From positions 62,001 to 126,000 of the forward strand of contig NZ_JAAKZI010000004.1 of the NCBI RefSeq assembly GCF_011045165.1: a stretch of DNA of 64,000 nucleotides, read 5' to 3'. This document shows positions 63,947-64,000 of this stretch, piece after piece. Numbering within the stretch: the first letter of the stretch is position 1; every line of letters starts with the position of its first letter. Made by a program: the position numbers and the translations under genes. The DNA comes from Arthrobacter silviterrae (GTDB lineage: Bacteria > Actinomycetota > Actinomycetes > Actinomycetales > Micrococcaceae). The notes under the pieces were generated by a model. That model was not told where the DNA came from. It ran no database searches and worked only from the letters and a program-made list of their open reading frames with translations.

Positions 63947-64000
63947 CCATGCCGTCCCCGTCCAGGCCGGTCCACAAACCTGACAGCACCTCCATCACTT
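63943..64000 (+). CDS. Start of a further coupled gene (truncated by window end)
   Basis: An ATG at 63943 overlaps the M50 stop as ATGA and opens a frame MTMPSPSRPVHKPDSTSIT running off the edge. A second ATG at 63949 is an alternative. In related genomes a tRNA (adenine-58-N1) methyltransferase gene often follows the M50 gene, but 19 codons are too few to identify it. Confidence 0.5.
   Translation, partial: MTMPSPSRPVHKPDSTSIT

Overview
The window is chromosomal DNA of a high-GC actinobacterium. The best fit is a member of the Micrococcaceae (Arthrobacter or a close relative). Supporting signs are frequent GTG/TTG starts, OpcA beside Zwf, an actinobacterial SUF operon led by SufR, the mycothiol gene mshC, DUF3099/DUF5703/DUF6318-type proteins, a GT4-type GlgA and a FabG4/HtdX/FadA2 fatty-acid cluster. 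No phage, integrase or insertion sequence was recognised. The species assignment is inference.

Layout. 1-8208 (minus): central carbon operon tkt-tal-pgi-zwf-opcA-pgl, with pgl running off the left edge. 8577-12396: heme A synthesis (ctaB plus, ctaA minus) and an ABC-2 exporter whose permease overlaps ctaA. 12465-17692 (plus): SUF iron-sulfur operon sufR-sufB-sufD-Rieske ferredoxin-sufC-sufT, without a cysteine desulfurase gene. 17766-21299: zinc metallopeptidase, an AMP-binding acyl-CoA synthetase and a thiolase. 21331-21425: interspersed repeats. 21477-23513: biotin ECF importer bioY-bioM-bioN. 23659-31969: ABC-F ATPase, YbaK-like deacylase, a SURF1/small zinc protein/DUF3099 operon, two SDRs, serB, a lone ABC ATPase and a TrmH-type methyltransferase. 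32000-37822: peroxiredoxin, ribosomal protein L31B, a fused lipoate ligase, a TDT transporter and aminopeptidase N. 37885-43104: glgC coupled to an unusual zinc-ribbon SDR and a YeiH transporter, divergent from glgA. 43287-45094: DUF6318 lipoprotein, a mosaic PKD protein and a 31-bp tandem repeat array. 45110-51729: TetR-controlled fatty-acid module (FadE/ACOX, TetR, FadA2, HMW FabG4, HtdX). 51779-54311: ECF sigma/anti-sigma unit with a lipoprotein and a membrane protein. 54384-64000: tRNA-Leu, M20 peptidase, acyl-CoA dehydrogenase, DUF5703, aldo/keto reductase, uppP, mshC, PAC2, HAD phosphatase, M50 protease and the start of a further gene.

The strongest unexplained signals are these: (1) three promoters with the same TGAACC-N16-CGT architecture around the ECF sigma cluster, which predict a self-contained regulon; (2) a perfect 13-bp inverted-repeat operator between tetR and fadA2; (3) a 31-bp tandem array at 44945-45094 whose core recurs in both orientations at 21331-21425, lying directly behind a surface-protein gene with an abrupt internal change of base composition; (4) an SDR with a zinc ribbon and no catalytic Tyr, coupled to glgC; and (5) a repeated arrangement of TAGGCT-like -10 boxes 6-8 nt before start codons, which suggests many leaderless mRNAs.
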